A DNA stretch of 64,000 nt from Craterilacuibacter sp. RT1T (GCF_023502145.1 NZ_JAMFLI010000002.1:470949-534948), one strand, 5' to 3'. Positions 19,248 through 28,172 are shown, numbered from the stretch's first letter. The notes: a model not told the origin generated them from the sequence alone. Program-made: numbers and translations.

Positions 19248-20005
19248 CGCCATAGCAAGTAGCTGTAGCGTCCGATTTCGATTACCAGCAACGCCATAAA
19301 CAGGCGCCGGATCAGCGTATTGCCGCCCCGTGCGATTAGCCGGATGCCGGTGAACGAACCGGCGATTGCGGCTACGCCCATCATCAGGCCGGTGCCCAGC
19401 AGATAATTGCCATGTGGCACGAAAAACCCCAGAGCCGCGATATTCCAGCCGTTGGTGAGGATTTGTCCGGCCGCCAGCGCCCGTTTGAGATTCATGCCGA
19501 ACAGGCGGTTGTAGAGCAAGGCGAGAAAAGTCAGGGTTGCCGGGCCGAACACGCCTTCGTAAAAGCCCAGCACCAGTCCGGCAAGGATGGCGGCGAATAA
19601 GGCCGCGTTGCCGTCCAGCAAGGGCGGGGTATCGATTTCGCCCAACTTCTTGTGGCGAAACAGATAGACGGCCAGCACGATCATGAGCACCAGCAACAAG
19701 GGTTTGAAGCTGTCGCCGGGAATGTATTGCAACAAGGCCGCACCGCCATAGGCGGTGAGCGAGCCGGCAATCAGTGCCGGCAGGGTCTGGCGCCATGGAA
19801 TGCCGACATTTTGCCAGTAGTGGCGCACATTATTGAGGCCGCCCAAGGTGAAAGCGATCTTGTTGGTGCCGATCACGGTCATGGTGCTGGCAGCAGGATA
19901 GGCATTAAATAGCGCCGGCAGTTGCAGCAGGCCGGCGCCCCCCACGGTCGCGCCGGCAATACCCGAAGCGAAAGCGATCAGGACAAGGGTCAGGGTTTCC
20001 GGCAT
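19244..20005 (-). CDS. TauE/SafE (TSUP) family sulfite/sulfonate exporter-type membrane protein
   Basis: The 253-residue protein has the two-repeat, roughly eight-helix TSUP layout. Glycine-rich repeats are GIAGATVGGAGLLQLPAL at the N-terminus and LVLGFYEGVFGPATLTFLAL mid-protein. Family members move sulfite, sulfoacetate or similar anions across the inner membrane. The gene is convergent with moeB, and their stop codons overlap by four bases. The substrate cannot be assigned from sequence. Confidence 0.85.
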   Translation of the reverse strand: MPETLTLVLIAFASGIAGATVGGAGLLQLPALFNAYPAASTMTVIGTNKIAFTLGGLNNVRHYWQNVGIPWRQTLPALIAGSLTAYGGAALLQYIPGDSFKPLLLVLMIVLAVYLFRHKKLGEIDTPPLLDGNAALFAAILAGLVLGFYEGVFGPATLTFLALLYNRLFGMNLKRALAAGQILTNGWNIAALGFFVPHGNYLLGTGLMMGVAAIAGSFTGIRLIARGGNTLIRRLFMALLVIEIGRYSYLLWR

Positions 20006-20081
20006 GGATAGACTTTTAACGTCAACAATGCCGTTACTATAGACAGGATTTGCCCACGATCTGCTGTGGGCTGAAAAGTGC

Positions 20082-20561
20082 TTAGGACGCTGCCTGCCAG
20101 TGTCCGCTCTTGCCGCCCTGTTTTTCCAGCAGGCGGATGCCGCCGATTTCCATGCCGCGGTCTATGGCTTTTAGCATGTCGTAAACAGTGAGAAGGCCGG
20201 CATTGACGGCGCTTAATGCTTCCATTTCCACGCCGGTGCGGCCAACGGTTTCGGCCGTGACCCGGATGTGCAGGCGGTTCAGCCCAGCTTCGGGGCTGAA
20301 TTCGACGGCTACGCGGGTGAGCGCAATCGGGTGGCACAGCGGGATCAGGTCGGCGCAGCGCTTGGCGCCCTGAATGGCGGCGATGCGGGCGATGCCGATC
20401 ACGTCGCCTTTTTTATTATTGCCGGCCTGCAACTGGGCAAATGTCTCTGCCAGCATGGTGATATGGCCGGTCGCAACCGCGACGCGACGGGTTTCGTGCT
20501 TGGCGCCGACATCGACCATATGGGCTTGGCCGGCGGCATCGAAATGGGTAAGTGCTGACAT
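20082..20561 (-). CDS. moaC: Cyclic pyranopterin monophosphate synthase
   Basis: The 159-residue protein carries out the second step of molybdopterin synthesis, turning the MoaA product into cyclic pyranopterin monophosphate. Conserved stretches are [44 protein letters not shown] and [23 protein letters not shown], including the catalytic Asp/Lys region near the end. It is divergent from mobB across 62 bp. moaA, its usual partner, is not in the window. Confidence 0.95.
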   Translation of the reverse strand: MSALTHFDAAGQAHMVDVGAKHETRRVAVATGHITMLAETFAQLQAGNNKKGDVIGIARIAAIQGAKRCADLIPLCHPIALTRVAVEFSPEAGLNRLHIRVTAETVGRTGVEMEALSAVNAGLLTVYDMLKAIDRGMEIGGIRLLEKQGGKSGHWQAAS

Positions 20562-20623
20562 GGTTGGCGCTTTTTATCGAATGGCAATGTGCCGTATTCT
20601 AACCGGCATCAGAAGGAAACCGC

Positions 20624-21127
20624 ATGGCAATTGTCCTCGGGGTGGCCGGCTTTTCCGGCTGCGGCAAAACAACGCTGATCACGGCCATCCTGCCGCTATT
20701 GGCCGCGCGCGGCCTGCGCGTGTCGGTGATCAAACACAGCCACCACGCGATCGAGCTGGATGTGCCGGGCAAGGATAGCTACCGCCATCGCCAGGCTGGC
20801 GCAAGCCAGGTGATGATGGTGACGGCGCAAGGCTATGCCGTTTTTGCCGATACGCCGCAGCAACTGGATCTGGCTGCGCAACTGGCCTTGCTTGCGCCAT
20901 GCGATCTGGTGCTGCTTGAAGGGCAGAAGTGGGCGGATGTAGCCAAAATCGAGGTTTATCGTCCGGCGCTGGGCAAGCCGGCACTCTACGAAACAGACCC
21001 GCGCGTGATCGCGGTGGTCAGCGATGAGGCGCTGACGGCAGCGTGTGCCGTGCTCGACATTAATCAGGCTGATCAGGTGGCTGAATTTATCGCCGCCTGG
21101 TGGCAACAACAAGGTAAGCAAGCATGA
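20624..21127 (+). CDS. mobB: Molybdopterin-guanine dinucleotide biosynthesis adaptor MobB
   Basis: The 167-residue P-loop GTPase has the Walker A GFSGCGKTTL at the N-terminus, VIKHSHHAIELDVPGKDSYR, and LLEGQKWADVAKIEVYR near residue 100. MobB binds GTP and assists MobA in attaching GMP to molybdopterin. It heads the six-gene operon mobB-moaD-moaE-mobA-moeA-mogA; its stop overlaps moaD by four bases. Confidence 0.92.
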   Translation: MAIVLGVAGFSGCGKTTLITAILPLLAARGLRVSVIKHSHHAIELDVPGKDSYRHRQAGASQVMMVTAQGYAVFADTPQQLDLAAQLALLAPCDLVLLEGQKWADVAKIEVYRPALGKPALYETDPRVIAVVSDEALTAACAVLDINQADQVAEFIAAWWQQQGKQA

Positions 21128-21372
21128 TCAGGATTCTGTATTTCGGATTTTTACGTGAAGCACTGGGGCGGGATGAGGAAAGTCTGGACTGGACCGGCGG
21201 CACGAGCGAGGATTTGCTTGACCTGTTGCGCGCGCGCGGTGACGACTGGGCCGCAGCCTTGGCGCCGGATAAAGTGTTTCGCGTGGTGGTGGATAGGGAA
21301 ATCAAGCGCGGGGTGGCCGAGATCGCCGATGGCGCTGAAGTCGGCATCTTGCCACCGGTGACCGGAGGCTGA
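21124..21372 (+). CDS. moaD: Molybdopterin synthase sulfur carrier subunit
   Basis: The 82-residue ubiquitin-like protein ends in VGILPPVTGG. The C-terminal diglycine is the site adenylated by MoeB and thiocarboxylated before sulfur is passed to the pterin in the MoaE active site. The start overlaps the mobB stop by four bases and moaE begins one base after its stop, so MoaD and MoaE should be made together. Confidence 0.94.
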   Translation: MIRILYFGFLREALGRDEESLDWTGGTSEDLLDLLRARGDDWAAALAPDKVFRVVVDREIKRGVAEIADGAEVGILPPVTGG

Positions 21373-21373
21373 T

Positions 21374-21841
21374 ATGTGGCTGGATATTACCGTACGCAAA
21401 GCGGCTTTTGTCAGCGCCTATGAAGAAGAGCGGCTATTGGCCGAAGCGGGGGACGCCGGTGCGCTGGTCGGCTTTCAGGGGCGGGTGCGCGGTCAGGATG
21501 GCGAGTTGCCACTGGCGGCGCTGCATCTTGAACACTATCCGGGCGTAACCGAAGACGAGATCGTCCGCATCGCCCATGAGGCGGCGCAGCGCTGGCCCCT
21601 GACGGCTTGCCGCATCATTCACCGCGTGGGGCGGCTGGCGGTGGGCGAGGGCATTGTGCTGGTGCTGGTGGCCAGCGGCCATCGGGCGGCGGCTTTTGCC
21701 GCAGCCGAATTTTTGATGGACTACCTGAAAACCCGCGCCCCGTTCTGGAAGCGCGAGGAATTCATCGACGGCAGCAGCCACTGGGTCGAAGCCAAGGCGT
21801 CCGACGATGCGGCCGCCGGCCGCTGGGAGGCGCAGGCTTGA
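21374..21841 (+). CDS. moaE: Molybdopterin synthase catalytic subunit
   Basis: The 155-residue protein is the catalytic half of molybdopterin synthase. Recognisable parts are GALVGFQGRVRG, LHLEHYPGVTEDEI, CRIIHRVGRLAVGEGIVLVLV and the active-site lysines in KTRAPFWKREEF. It inserts two sulfurs from MoaD into precursor Z. Its stop is embedded in the TTG start of mobA. Confidence 0.95.
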   Translation: MWLDITVRKAAFVSAYEEERLLAEAGDAGALVGFQGRVRGQDGELPLAALHLEHYPGVTEDEIVRIAHEAAQRWPLTACRIIHRVGRLAVGEGIVLVLVASGHRAAAFAAAEFLMDYLKTRAPFWKREEFIDGSSHWVEAKASDDAAAGRWEAQA

Positions 21842-22452
21842 TTGCCGGTCTTTTGCTTGCTGGCGGGCAGGGCCAGCGCATGGGCGGGGTGGACAAGGGC
21901 TTGGTGTTGCTGGCCGGCCAGCCGCTGGCGCTGCATGTGATTCACCGTCTGCGCCCGCAAGTGGATGTGCTGTATATCAGCGCCAATCGCTCGCTGCAGA
22001 CTTATGCCCAATGGGGGCAGGTGGTGTGCGATCTGCCGCGCTTTGCCGGCCAGGGCCCGCTCTCGGGCATGGCCAGCGTGGCAGCCTGCCTTTGCGATGC
22101 GGTGGATTATGTGCTGCTTGCCCCGTGCGATATGCCGGCGTTGCCGCCGGATGTGTGCCGGCATTTGCTTGCCGCGCTGAAAGACGCGCCGGCTGCCGGC
22201 GCGGCCTATGCCGTCAGCTGTGACGGCCCGCAACCGGCCGTGGCTTTGGTGCGCAAAGAGGCATTGGCACAGCTTGCCCCCTGTCTTGATGAGGGGCAGC
22301 GGGCCATCCGCCACTGGCTGACCCGAGTCGGCGCGATTCCCGTACCGTTTGCCGATGCCGCCGCTTTTGCCAATGCCAACGATGCCCAGGCACTGGCGGC
22401 TCTTGAGGCGCGCTTTTCACTTTTACCCGAAACAGGATCAAAACATGCTTGA
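21838..22452 (+). CDS. mobA: Molybdenum cofactor guanylyltransferase MobA (TTG start)
   Basis: The 204-residue protein starts LLLAGGQGQRMGGVDKGL, the nucleotidyltransferase signature, and has APCDMPALP near residue 95. It transfers GMP to molybdopterin to form the bis-MGD form used by DMSO-reductase-family enzymes such as nitrate reductase. No ATG precedes the signature. The start must be the TTG at 21838, which overlaps the moaE stop (TTGA) and is preceded by a GGGAGG ribosome site. Its end overlaps moeA. Confidence 0.92.
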   Translation: MIAGLLLAGGQGQRMGGVDKGLVLLAGQPLALHVIHRLRPQVDVLYISANRSLQTYAQWGQVVCDLPRFAGQGPLSGMASVAACLCDAVDYVLLAPCDMPALPPDVCRHLLAALKDAPAAGAAYAVSCDGPQPAVALVRKEALAQLAPCLDEGQRAIRHWLTRVGAIPVPFADAAAFANANDAQALAALEARFSLLPETGSKHA

Positions 22453-23644
22453 TTACCACGCTGCCCTGGCGACCTTGCTGGATGGTTTGCCGCAGGCTGA
22501 AGGCTGTGAGTCGCTCGCTTTGGCGCAGGCTGCCGGCCGGCGTCTGGCTCGCGATGTTGAGGCTTGCTTTGATGCGCCGCAGTTCGACAATAGCGCGATG
22601 GACGGTTACGCCGTTTGTGATGCGAGCGCTCAGGCCAGCCGCTTTCATGTCGTCAGCCGTATCGCTGCCGGCGATGTGGCGCAAACGGCGCTAAAAGACG
22701 GCGAAGCCGCCCGCATTTTTACTGGCGCGCCTTTGCCGGTAGGCACCACCGCCGTGGTGGCGCAGGAAGATACCACGCGCGAGGCGGATGTGCTGCTTTT
22801 GAATCAGCCCGCCCGAGCGGGCCAGCATATGCGTTTGCAAGGCGAAGAGTATGCTGCCGGCGCCACGCTGTTGACGGCGGGCACCTTGCTGGACCCGGCA
22901 GCCATCGCCTTGCTGGCCAGTCAAGGTCATGCCGTTTTACCGGTGTTGCCGCGCCTGAAAGTCGCCGTTTTTTCCAGCGGCAACGAGCTGATCGAGCCGG
23001 GAGAGGCACTCACCGCAGGCAAGATCTTTGATGCCAACCGTTACCAGTTGCTGGCATGGCTGGCGCGTTTTAATGTCGAGACCATCGATGGCGGCATCTT
23101 GCCGGACGACGCGGTCATGACCCGTGCGGCTCTGGCGCGTGCCAGTGAAACGTGTGATGTGATCCTGAGTTCGGGGGGCGTATCGGTAGGCGAAGAAGAT
23201 CATGTGCGCTCGGCGCTGGAAGCGATAGGCAAGATCACTGCATGGAAGCTGGCGATCAAGCCGGGCAAGCCTTTTGCCTGGGGCCGCGCCGGCGCTGCCC
23301 ATGTATTTATGTTGCCGGGCAATCCGGTCGCGACTTTTGTCACCTTCCATCAACTGGTGGCGCCGGCTTTGCGTCGACTGTCGGGTGATGATCAACCCTT
23401 GCCGGTCGCGATCAAGGTGCGTGCCGGCTTTAGCAAGACCCGCATTGAGCCGCGGCGCGAATTTCAGCGCGCCCGCTTGCGTCAGGAGGGCGACATTTAC
23501 GTCGCCGATCTGGTTAAGGGGCAGGGTTCGGCCATGTTGTCGGCGTGCGCCGCCGCCGATGTGCTGGTGGAAATTCCGCCATCCAGCAGCGTGGCCATCG
23601 GGGACACCCTCCTGGCTTATCCGTTGAAAAAGGGTTGGGTATGA
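22445..23644 (+). CDS. moeA: Molybdopterin molybdenumtransferase
   Basis: The 399-residue protein inserts molybdate into adenylylated molybdopterin. Key segments are FDNSAMDGYAV near residue 50, ARIFTGAPLPVGTTAVVAQE, SGNELIEPGEAL, ILSSGGVSVGEEDH and AIKPGKPFAWG followed by LPGNPVA. The start is the ATG at 22445, which overlaps the end of mobA by eight bases; the frame open upstream is mobA's shadow. The stop overlaps mogA (ATGA). Confidence 0.95.
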   Translation: MLDYHAALATLLDGLPQAEGCESLALAQAAGRRLARDVEACFDAPQFDNSAMDGYAVCDASAQASRFHVVSRIAAGDVAQTALKDGEAARIFTGAPLPVGTTAVVAQEDTTREADVLLLNQPARAGQHMRLQGEEYAAGATLLTAGTLLDPAAIALLASQGHAVLPVLPRLKVAVFSSGNELIEPGEALTAGKIFDANRYQLLAWLARFNVETIDGGILPDDAVMTRAALARASETCDVILSSGGVSVGEEDHVRSALEAIGKITAWKLAIKPGKPFAWGRAGAAHVFMLPGNPVATFVTFHQLVAPALRRLSGDDQPLPVAIKVRAGFSKTRIEPRREFQRARLRQEGDIYVADLVKGQGSAMLSACAAADVLVEIPPSSSVAIGDTLLAYPLKKGWV

Positions 23645-24219
23645 ATGCATTGAACACGATACGCATCGGTCTAGTTTCCATTAGCGACCGCGCCAGCAGC
23701 GGCGTTTATCAGGACGAGGGTCTGCCTGCGCTGCGCGACTGGCTGGGGGCGGCACTATTGAACCCGGTCGAATTCGTCGAACGCCTGATTCCCGACGAGC
23801 AGCCGCTGATCGAGGCCACGCTGGTGGAGCTGGTCGATGTATGCGACTGTGCGCTGGTATTGACCACCGGCGGCACCGGCCCCTCGCCACGCGATGTAAC
23901 CCCCGAGGCCACGCTGGCGGTAGCGCAGCGGGTGATGCCGGGTTTTGGCGAACAGATGCGCCAGATCAGCCTTTACTATGTGCCAACCGCCATTTTGTCG
24001 CGTCAGGTCGGCGTAATTCGCGGCACCAGCCTGATTCTGAACCTGCCCGGACGCCCCAAGTCCATACGCGAAACGCTGGAAGGGGTGAAGGATAAGGACG
24101 GCCAGGTTGTGGTGCATGGCATCTTTGCCTCGGTGCCTTATTGCATCGAGCTGATGGGCGGGCCGTGGATGGATACCGACCCGGCTGTGGTGCAGGCTTT
24201 CCGCCCCAAGAAAAAGTAA
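23641..24219 (+). CDS. mogA: Molybdopterin adenylyltransferase MogA
   Basis: The 192-residue protein matches MogA in length and motifs: LVSISDRASSGVYQDEG at the N-terminus, LTTGGTGPSPRDVTPEAT at the active site and LILNLPGRPKSIRETL near residue 140. It adenylylates molybdopterin before MoeA inserts molybdenum. It starts in the moeA stop (ATGA) and closes the operon; a palindromic repeat follows instead of a simple terminator. Confidence 0.94.
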   Translation: MNALNTIRIGLVSISDRASSGVYQDEGLPALRDWLGAALLNPVEFVERLIPDEQPLIEATLVELVDVCDCALVLTTGGTGPSPRDVTPEATLAVAQRVMPGFGEQMRQISLYYVPTAILSRQVGVIRGTSLILNLPGRPKSIRETLEGVKDKDGQVVVHGIFASVPYCIELMGGPWMDTDPAVVQAFRPKKK

Positions 24220-24242
24220 TGCGGCCCGAGCGGCCGTGCGCT

Positions 24243-24386
24243 AAGAGCGTGTTCACGATCTCGCGAGCAAGGGCGAGACAAGGCAAAAACGGCTGAGAAA
24301 GCGGAATGTACAGGTGGCACATGAGCATTTCGAAGCCGTTTTTAACGCGGTATCGTTGATGCGCAGCAGATTGTGAACAGGTTCTT
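24243..24386. repeat. Nested palindromic repeat with imperfect terminal inverted repeats (MITE-like)
   Basis: Nineteen-base ends (AAGAGCGTGTTCACGATCT at 24243; AGATTGTGAACAGGTTCTT at 24368) match as inverted repeats at 16 of 19 positions. A second inverted pair lies inside (AAAAACGGCT and AGCCGTTTTT). The element has no coding capacity, fills the space between mogA and msrB and includes the last two bases of msrB. The layout suggests a small non-autonomous mobile repeat that may also terminate the converging transcripts. Confidence 0.6.
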
Positions 24387-24780
24387 AAGCCTCCGGCACG
24401 AAGCGCATGGCCACCGAATTGATGCAGTAGCGCTCGCCGCCAGGCGGCGGGCCATCGGGGAAAACATGGCCCAGGTGCGCATCGCAACGTTGGCAGCGTA
24501 CTTCGGTGCGTACCATGCCGTGGCTGTGGTCCTCGATGCGCTCGATGCTGCCGCTTGCCGCCTCCTGAGAGAAACTGGGCCAGCCGCAGTGGGCATCGAA
24601 TTTGCTGGCCGATTCGAACAGCAGCGCATCGCAGCAGATGCAGTAATAGCGGCCACGGCGGTTTTCCTGATACAGCGCGCCGCTGAACGGACGCTCGGTG
24701 CCGGCTTCGCGCGTGACGCGGTAGCTTTCCGCATCCAGTTGTCCGCGCCATGCTTGTGGGGTCTTGATGATCTTGTCCAT
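24385..24780 (-). CDS. msrB: Peptide-methionine (R)-S-oxide reductase
   Basis: The 131-residue enzyme repairs methionine-R-sulfoxide in proteins using thioredoxin. It has two zinc-binding pairs (CICC and CQRC), the CGWPSF motif, the HLGHVFPDGP stretch and the catalytic cysteine in RYCINSVAMRF. The length is normal for a stand-alone MsrB. The stop overlaps the end of a palindromic repeat. Confidence 0.96.
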   Translation of the reverse strand: MDKIIKTPQAWRGQLDAESYRVTREAGTERPFSGALYQENRRGRYYCICCDALLFESASKFDAHCGWPSFSQEAASGSIERIEDHSHGMVRTEVRCQRCDAHLGHVFPDGPPPGGERYCINSVAMRFVPEA

Positions 24781-24812
24781 AGGGTTTCCTTGGCGGATGC
24801 AGGTATTGCGAC

Positions 24813-25688
24813 TCAGGATAGGGCCAGCGCAAGGCCGAGCGGCACAAAAACCACGCTGGCGAGATTGCCCATCAGTACCATGGCCGCCATATGTTCGGGC
24901 TGCTGGCGGTAGTGTTCGGCCATCAGGAAGTTAAGCACGGCCGGCGGCAGGGCGCCGAACAGTATCAGCAGCATGGCCTGTTGCGCATTCAGCGCCAGCA
25001 GCTGGATGGCCAGATAGGCGGCGGCAAGGCCGGTAAGCGGGCACAATATGGCGCAAGCAAGCCCCGCCTTGAAGCTGATGCGCTGGATGCCCAGCATGCG
25101 CACCCCCAGGGCAAACAGCATCAGCGGAATGGTGGCATCCCCCAGCATTTTCAGCCCGGTCAGCAAGGGCGGCGGAATGAGCAGGCCGGACAGGTTGACC
25201 GCCAAGCCCAGTGCGGTCGCGATGACGATGGGGTTGCGTACGAGACGGCTAAAACGGGTCTGATTGCTGAAAATAAAAGCGCCCAGCGTGAAGTGCAGCA
25301 AATTGGACACGATAAACAGCACGACAAAGGCGTTGAAACCGGCCTCGCCAAAAGCCAATAGCGCCAACGGCAGGCCCATATTGCCGCAGTTGTTAAACAT
25401 AACCGCCGGCAGCAAGGTGCGCCGCGCGACGCCGCTCAGGCGGGCAAACGGCCAAGCCAAAAAGCCGGAAAAAACGACCACCAGCGCGGCTGCCGGTATG
25501 AGCTTCCACTGGCTGGACAGATCAAAGCCGCGCGCCGACAGTGCGCTAAAAACCAGCAAGGGGACGCATACGTCCATATTCAACTGGTTGACGGCGCGCA
25601 TATCGGGCTTGGCATAGCGGCCATAGAGCCAGCCGGCCAGTACGATAACCAGCACCGGCAAAATAATGGCAAGAATGCGTTCGGTCAT
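24813..25688 (-). CDS. AEC-family (auxin efflux carrier-like) transporter
   Basis: The 291-residue inner-membrane protein has about ten hydrophobic helices in two halves, as in the bile/arsenite/riboflavin-superfamily AEC carriers. Typical segments are PALVFSALS-like PLLVFSALSARGF, MFNNCGNMGLPLAL near residue 105 and ALPPAVLNFLMAEHY near the C-terminus. Bacterial members export malonate or other small acids; the substrate here is unknown. It lies between msrB and dgt, all on the minus strand. Confidence 0.8.
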   Translation of the reverse strand: MTERILAIILPVLVIVLAGWLYGRYAKPDMRAVNQLNMDVCVPLLVFSALSARGFDLSSQWKLIPAAALVVVFSGFLAWPFARLSGVARRTLLPAVMFNNCGNMGLPLALLAFGEAGFNAFVVLFIVSNLLHFTLGAFIFSNQTRFSRLVRNPIVIATALGLAVNLSGLLIPPPLLTGLKMLGDATIPLMLFALGVRMLGIQRISFKAGLACAILCPLTGLAAAYLAIQLLALNAQQAMLLILFGALPPAVLNFLMAEHYRQQPEHMAAMVLMGNLASVVFVPLGLALALS

Positions 25689-25704
25689 TATGGGTGCGGG
25701 GCTG

Positions 25705-27060
25705 TCAATGGATGCCTATGCCTGAGACTTCGCGCGCCAGCGTGGCGGCGGCGTTGTCGGTCATGGCACCGATAAAATCGAGCACTTTCATATAAGCCTG
25801 ATAAGGCGTGTCAGCGGACTCGATTTTTCTGTCCATCAGTGCCAGATGCAGATGCTCACGCGTGCTTAAGGTTTTGCCGGTACTGAGCGCAAACGCTGGC
25901 GGAATCAAGACATCCAGCAGCGCGCCCATGCACGGGTAGGCGGCAATTTCGGTCATCAGTTTGGTGCGATGGCGATAGATGCGCCGGCTGGCCAGCTCTT
26001 TGGCGCCTTGCACCGTGTCGCGCACGGCCGGCGAGCAGACCGAAATCAGGTCTTTGGCCGGGAATTCACCGCAGCGCAACTGATGCTCGAAGGCCATAAA
26101 GCGTCCGGCCACCTCATTGACGCATTTGCCCACTGCCGCGCCCCTGAGCGCCGAACAGCGCTGGCGCGGATCGCTAATCGGCCAGCTTTTCTCGATGCCA
26201 ACCAGCCCGCCCAGCGCGCGCTCGAATTCATCCACATCCAGCATGCCGATTTCGACGGCGTCTTCCAGATCGAGAATGGCGTAACAGATATCGTCGGCCG
26301 CCTCCATCAGATAGGACAGCGGGTGGCGTACCCATTCGCGGCTGCCGCGCCGGATCAGCCCCAGCTCGTCGGCAATGGCTTCGAAATAGCCCAGTTCGCT
26401 GCGATAGATATTGAACTTGCCGCGTTCGGGGTAGATGTCGGAAGTCCACGGGTATTTAACCAGTGCGCCCAATGCCGCCGAAGTCAGGCGCATGCCGCCT
26501 TCGCCCACATACAGCTCGAGCGAGCTGACCATGCGCAAACCGTGGGCATTGCCTTCGTAACTGCAGATGTCGCTTTGCTCGGCCACGCTCAAGGGCGCAA
26601 GCCAGTGTGTGTTGACCGGGTTGCGAAACCAGTCGCGCAGAGCATCTTCACCGGTGTGGCCAAAGGGCGGGTTGCCCAGATCGTGGGCAAGGCAGGCGAC
26701 TTGCACCACCGCACCGATATCGAAAGGGGTGATGCTGCCGGGCAAATGCCCGCTGGCGGCTAGCATGGCGCCGACCTGGTTGCCTAGGCTGCGTCCGACG
26801 CTGGCGACTTCCATGCTGTGGGTGAGGCGGTTATGGGTGTGGTCATTCACTGCCAGCGGATGGACCTGGGTTTTGCGTCCCAGGCGGCGAAAGGCGCTGG
26901 AAAAAATCAGCCGATCGTGATCGATATGAAAATCGCTGCGCAAGCCGCTGGCGGGATCGCCGCCGCCTATGGCGCGCGCCGCTTCAATCTGGCCATTTTT
27001 CAGTTTGAAGCGGCGGGTCGAGAGTAAGGTTGTCCAGTTCATCACCAAGCTGTCGGGCAT
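25705..27060 (-). CDS. dgt: Deoxyguanosinetriphosphate triphosphohydrolase-like protein
   Basis: The 451-residue HD-domain protein hydrolyses dGTP (or other dNTPs) to deoxynucleoside and tripolyphosphate. The metal-binding residues are in RLTHSMEVASVGRSLG and CLAHDLGNPPFGHTGEDAL, and the N-terminal FSSAFRRLGRKTQVHP segment is diagnostic. The ATG at 27060 gives the full frame. The internal ATG at 27042 (MNWTTLLS) is a serious alternative because the conserved part starts there, and neither has a clear ribosome site. Confidence 0.92.
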   Translation of the reverse strand: MPDSLVMNWTTLLSTRRFKLKNGQIEAARAIGGGDPASGLRSDFHIDHDRLIFSSAFRRLGRKTQVHPLAVNDHTHNRLTHSMEVASVGRSLGNQVGAMLAASGHLPGSITPFDIGAVVQVACLAHDLGNPPFGHTGEDALRDWFRNPVNTHWLAPLSVAEQSDICSYEGNAHGLRMVSSLELYVGEGGMRLTSAALGALVKYPWTSDIYPERGKFNIYRSELGYFEAIADELGLIRRGSREWVRHPLSYLMEAADDICYAILDLEDAVEIGMLDVDEFERALGGLVGIEKSWPISDPRQRCSALRGAAVGKCVNEVAGRFMAFEHQLRCGEFPAKDLISVCSPAVRDTVQGAKELASRRIYRHRTKLMTEIAAYPCMGALLDVLIPPAFALSTGKTLSTREHLHLALMDRKIESADTPYQAYMKVLDFIGAMTDNAAATLAREVSGIGIH

Positions 27061-27103
27061 TATTATTATCCGGGGCGGGAATGCCCCGAGTATGCCCTAG
27101 GCG

Positions 27104-27982
27104 CTATAGATAATGGAACTGCTTGCTGTGGTTCTCTTCGGTCGGGATCTCATAGCCCAGCATAAAGAGTGCCGCTTCTACGCGGCGCAAGGCATCCGGC
27201 CCTTTGCACCAAGGCGCTTGCGCCTGTTCTATGGCGGCGGTGACCAGCCAGCTGGCGCGTGCCATCCATTCGGCGTGAAATCCTCCGCGGTTGGCCAGTT
27301 GGCGGAAATGGTAGCGCTCGTCGCTGGGGTTGCGGTTCAGCGAAGAGGCACCCGGCGCCCAGGGAAAACACAGCGCAGCCGGCAGATCCATGCGCTTGCG
27401 CATGCAGTGCTGGCGGGCGAGCAAGCCCAGTGCGGCGCCGATACGGCCGTCGTACATAATGAGCTTGTCGCTGGCAAGGGCGTAGACCTTGGTAAAGCCG
27501 ACATTCATTCTGAGGCGCTCGTTAAAGGCTTCCGTATCCGGGTTGTCGGATTCCAGTGTCTGCAGCGCCTCGCGCATATGCGCGGTCAGCGTGTCCTTAT
27601 GCGCTTCGGCCCACTCCTGATTCTGGCTGTACAGCTTGATGCCCTTGCCGCCGGTGCTCCAGCGCAAAGCGGCGTCCAGTGCGGCAAGCAGGGCATCGGT
27701 ATCGGCGCGGCTTAACGCCTGCTGCAAGTTCTGGTGCAATAGCTCGCGCTGCTTGCGGTTGTCTTCGTAGTCCAGGCCGCCCCAATGGTAGTGGTCGAAG
27801 CAGGTTTCCAGCGTGGAAGCCGAAAAATGGCGTGGAAAGTCGATCGGCAAGGCCTTGTCGCGCAGATGGAAGGGGTGCTCCATAAAGCGGTCGCCAGACA
27901 GCCAGCTGGCCAGTCTGTCCTTGAACAGTGCGACTTCAGGCTGTGACAGAAAAGACTGCTTATCCAAAAAAATCTCCTTCAT
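27104..27982 (-). CDS. Conserved-looking protein of unknown function
   Basis: I do not recognise this 292-residue soluble protein. It has no signal peptide or membrane segment. It is rich in Trp, His and Arg in the C-terminal third, with segments such as KLIMYDGRIGAALGLL and HCMRKRMDLPAALCFPWAPG that look like a compact helical domain rather than low-complexity sequence. An AGGAG ribosome site precedes the ATG at 27982. It is followed 43 bp later by dgt on the same strand and is divergent from the DUF1857 gene. Confidence 0.7.
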   Translation of the reverse strand: MKEIFLDKQSFLSQPEVALFKDRLASWLSGDRFMEHPFHLRDKALPIDFPRHFSASTLETCFDHYHWGGLDYEDNRKQRELLHQNLQQALSRADTDALLAALDAALRWSTGGKGIKLYSQNQEWAEAHKDTLTAHMREALQTLESDNPDTEAFNERLRMNVGFTKVYALASDKLIMYDGRIGAALGLLARQHCMRKRMDLPAALCFPWAPGASSLNRNPSDERYHFRQLANRGGFHAEWMARASWLVTAAIEQAQAPWCKGPDALRRVEAALFMLGYEIPTEENHSKQFHYL

Positions 27983-28172
27983 TCTGACGAGGTCGGCAGG
28001 CTGCTAATGACGACGCACAATGTGTAATAAGTATTATTACATACGGCATTATCATTCTTTATAGACTACCCAGCATGATTTTTTTGTTTAAGGTAATAAG
28101 TGCAGGGGGTCTGATTTCGTTTGCCGCCTCAGGCGTGTAAACTCGCGGCCTAGCTGAAACAGGAAAAGCAAT

